Below are positions 12,285-14,424 of a stretch of DNA of 14,424 bases, in pieces. The stretch lies in contig CALASN010000120.1 of assembly GCA_937888735.1 (NCBI GenBank), positions 1-14,424 of the forward strand, given 5' to 3'. A program made the translations under genes and the position numbers. Under the pieces are notes generated by a model. The model worked only from the letters and a program-made list of their open reading frames with translations, made no database searches and had not been told where the DNA came from. The stretch is from UBA5499 sp002426275. GTDB taxonomy: Bacteria > Bacillota > DTU084. The stretch's first letter is position 1. Each line of letters begins with the position of its first letter.

Positions 12285-14424
12285 CTATTTCAGTTTCTTG
12301 ATCTCCAGCCGATAGCGTCCGGACATAAGCTGCAAAGCTTGATCGTCTTCTGCAACATATCCCTCAGGCAGGATCACCTGTGCAGCCGAATTGGAAGGGA
12401 CAACGGCGTACAGCGCAATCCCAGCGGCTGTTCGCTCCCAACGCACTTCAATCAGGCCATACAAGGTCTGCAAGCGGCACTTGACCCAATCAATCCCTTC
12501 CAGAAAATACGGTTTAAGGAAGAAACGCTCGAAACCAGGCCGTACGGGATCCGGCAAAATGCCGGCCAAATATTTGTAGAACCAGGAGCCAATGGTAGCG
12601 TTCATGGGGTGATTATGGGAATTCATGCCTCCCTTTGTCTCTCTCTCCCACCGTTCCCAAACGGTGGTGGCGCCGTGTTCCAGCATGTAGCCCCAACTGG
12701 GATAAGTGCGCTGACAAATCAGCTTCAAGGCGACATCTCCATAACCGTGTTCCGCCAACATCTCTGGTAAATACTTGGTGCAGATATTGCCGGTGGACAA
12801 GTGATAATCTTTCGCGATTACATCCTGCGCCAAATTGGCGGCAACCCGCGGCACTATTTCAGGCGGCACAATCTCCAGCCAAAGCGCGAAACTGTTGCAC
12901 GCCTGGCTTCCTGTGCAATAGCTTCCTTTTTGTCTGTCCAAATACTTGGCGTTGAAAGCCGCGACCGCAGTCTGCGCCAACTCTCCGAACATCTGCTGAT
13001 CCTGTGTTTTCCCCAAAAGTGAAGCAAAAAAGCCCATCAGCTTTAAATTTAAGCACTGAAATCCCGCGGACATGTACGCCGGCGGCGTAATGGCCGACAC
13101 CGGGCTCTCCTCTTGGCAATAAATGATTGGAGACGCCCAATCGCCATAATAGCCAAAATCCACTAAGCCGTCCGAGCTGTTCTTATGCAGGTAGAGCGTC
13201 CACCCGCGCACCGCTTCATAATGGCGTTCAATAATTTTCTTATCCGCCCAATGCAAGTACATGAGATACGGTAAAAGCAAAAAACTAGAGCAAACCGGAT
13301 CCGCCGGATCATTGCCGAAATGTGAGATGGAAAATGGAGCTACGTCCTTAATGGCGCCTCCGGGTCCCTGCGCGTCCGCAATATCTTGCTCCACTTTCCG
13401 CAACAGCTGCGGCAATTCAAAATTATAGATCGCCTCTTCCAGGCGAACCGTAAGATCGTTGAGCCAGCCAAGCCGTTCGTCCCGCTGCGGGCAATCCGTC
13501 ATCACGCCGTGCAAGTTATCGCTTTCCGTCCAACGAACACATTCAAAAAGCCGATTTAAGAAAGGATCAGAGCATTCAAACCCACCTCTTTCCTTCACAG
13601 CGGTGCGAACCTCTATGCCCAGAACACAGCCCGGCTCAGGTTTACCGCGCAAACCGCTAACCTGAAAATACCGGAAGCCGTGATAGGTGAAAGACGGCTC
13701 CCACTCCACAGGCTGCGAGTCTTTGAGGATTAAGACATCCGGAGACGTGCAACGCCGATGAGTGCCTTGATCCAACGTCCCGTCCGCCTCCAGATTCTCA
13801 GCAAAATAAACGGCAATCTCGTCGCCCGCTTGCCCTTGAACCTTAATGTGCACCCAGCCGGCGATATTCTGCCCTAAATCAAAGACAAAACTACCGTCTG
13901 CAAGAGAATGGAGCAATTTTGCCGTCAATTGTCTCAGCTTGGCGATTGGCTCCACCTGCTGCGCCTGGAGCGCGCCGCCGGGACTATCCACCAATAGCGG
14001 CAATCGCCACAGCTCTTCCTGCGCAGCGAACCCAGGACAGTCCCAAAAGGGCTGTTCTTTTCGCAGATCCCATTTCTCCCCAAAGTAAAGAGAATTATCC
14101 ACAATCGGGCCGTACGAGTAGCGCCAGCCGTTTCGCTCGCTGACTATGCTCTGTACAGAACCGTCCGCGTAGGTGATTTCGATCCGAGCGATGAAACGCA
14201 ACAGCCTATACCAGCCGACCCCAAGGGTGACGCCCAAACAGTTAAGACCATCCCGGAGCGCGGCCGTCAGATCATAGGTGCTGTACAATACCCTCTTGCC
14301 GTAGTCTGTCCAGACTGGATCCAATTGACGTTCCCCGATTCTTTTGCCATTGAGGGAGAAGACATAATAGCCCAGACCGCTAATATAGGCTCTAGCTTTG
14401 GCAATAGCTTCCACCGGCTGTGCC
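12285..14424 (-). CDS. Alpha-L-rhamnosidase, GH78 (5' end outside window)
   Basis: Family GH78 enzymes cleave terminal alpha-L-rhamnose from glycosides and polysaccharides. The visible 713 codons run off the right edge: the frame is open upstream of GTG at 14414, and the first residues (AKARAYISGLGYYVFSLNG) belong inside the N-terminal rhamnosidase domain, so an N-terminal part is missing from the window. Numbered from that GTG, residues about 1-170 are the N-terminal domain, 170-275 a beta-sandwich domain (FVFDLGQNIAGWVHIK), and 280-630 the alpha/alpha catalytic barrel. The hallmark DCPQRDERLGW is at 307-317 with the proposed acid, and WERWE near 583 supplies the second glutamate, followed by NHPMNATIGSWFYKYLAG. 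The C-terminal beta domain follows (KPYFLEGIDWVKC). No secretion signal can be judged. It heads the - strand operon seen here and is 17 bases from the isomerase gene. Confidence 0.95.
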   Translation of the reverse strand, partial: AQPVEAIAKARAYISGLGYYVFSLNGKRIGERQLDPVWTDYGKRVLYSTYDLTAALRDGLNCLGVTLGVGWYRLLRFIARIEITYADGSVQSIVSERNGWRYSYGPIVDNSLYFGEKWDLRKEQPFWDCPGFAAQEELWRLPLLVDSPGGALQAQQVEPIAKLRQLTAKLLHSLADGSFVFDLGQNIAGWVHIKVQGQAGDEIAVYFAENLEADGTLDQGTHRRCTSPDVLILKDSQPVEWEPSFTYHGFRYFQVSGLRGKPEPGCVLGIEVRTAVKERGGFECSDPFLNRLFECVRWTESDNLHGVMTDCPQRDERLGWLNDLTVRLEEAIYNFELPQLLRKVEQDIADAQGPGGAIKDVAPFSISHFGNDPADPVCSSFLLLPYLMYLHWADKKIIERHYEAVRGWTLYLHKNSSDGLVDFGYYGDWASPIIYCQEESPVSAITPPAYMSAGFQCLNLKLMGFFASLLGKTQDQQMFGELAQTAVAAFNAKYLDRQKGSYCTGSQACNSFALWLEIVPPEIVPRVAANLAQDVIAKDYHLSTGNICTKYLPEMLAEHGYGDVALKLICQRTYPSWGYMLEHGATTVWERWERETKGGMNSHNHPMNATIGSWFYKYLAGILPDPVRPGFERFFLKPYFLEGIDWVKCRLQTLYGLIEVRWERTAAGIALYAVVPSNSAAQVILPEGYVAEDDQALQLMSGRYRLEIKKLK

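Noticed and set aside
1..14424. CRISPR array, tRNA or rRNA genes, transposase or integrase
   Set aside because: No regularly spaced repeats, no cloverleaf-like or rRNA-like sequence, and no recombinase or DDE transposase motif was seen on either strand, despite signs of rearrangement.

Overview
The window looks like chromosomal DNA of a Gram-positive, anaerobic-type Firmicute (Clostridia or a relative). Strong purine-rich Shine-Dalgarno sites precede almost every gene, promoter spacing is of the sigma-A type, and the families present are typical of that group. Only one unit, near the left edge, reads on the + strand. All other genes read on the - strand.

Left part (1-4860): this is an accessory patchwork. 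A well-formed promoter with two operator-like repeats drives a two-gene unit. Its first gene is an XRE-family repressor (232-552). The second is a 456-residue protein joining an ImmA/IrrE-type zinc peptidase (HEXXH) to a Fic domain with an intact HPFPEGNGR motif (552-1922), followed by a clear terminator. The unit lies between two copies of a GNAT acetyltransferase 3' end: a fragment at 1-113 and a complete gene at 2923-3567. Between them there is also a two-helix membrane protein. To the right of the intact acetyltransferase come a decayed SAM methyltransferase, a DUF3788-like gene, and a frameshifted second-type GNAT remnant. Several broken resistance or modification genes together suggest repeated insertion and deletion.

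Middle (4858-8576): two overlapping genes encode the halves of a heterodimeric ABC exporter-type transporter. They are much richer in G+C than either flank, and both the last 24 residues of one gene and the untranslated leader of the other look like junction sequence.

Right part (8672-14424): this is a carbohydrate locus. In transcription order it holds a GH78 alpha-L-rhamnosidase (5' end outside the window), a TIM-barrel sugar isomerase whose metal ligands resemble those of L-rhamnose isomerases, a gap with no convincing gene, an ABC-type sugar-binding protein, and a small secreted protein of unknown function. The rhamnosidase would release rhamnose, the isomerase could convert it, and the binding protein would capture sugar. 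The matching permeases are not in the window.

The most notable feature is the XRE / ImmA-Fic pair. It looks like a self-contained regulatory or toxin-like module in which a repressor-cleaving peptidase and an AMP-transferring domain are one polypeptide.
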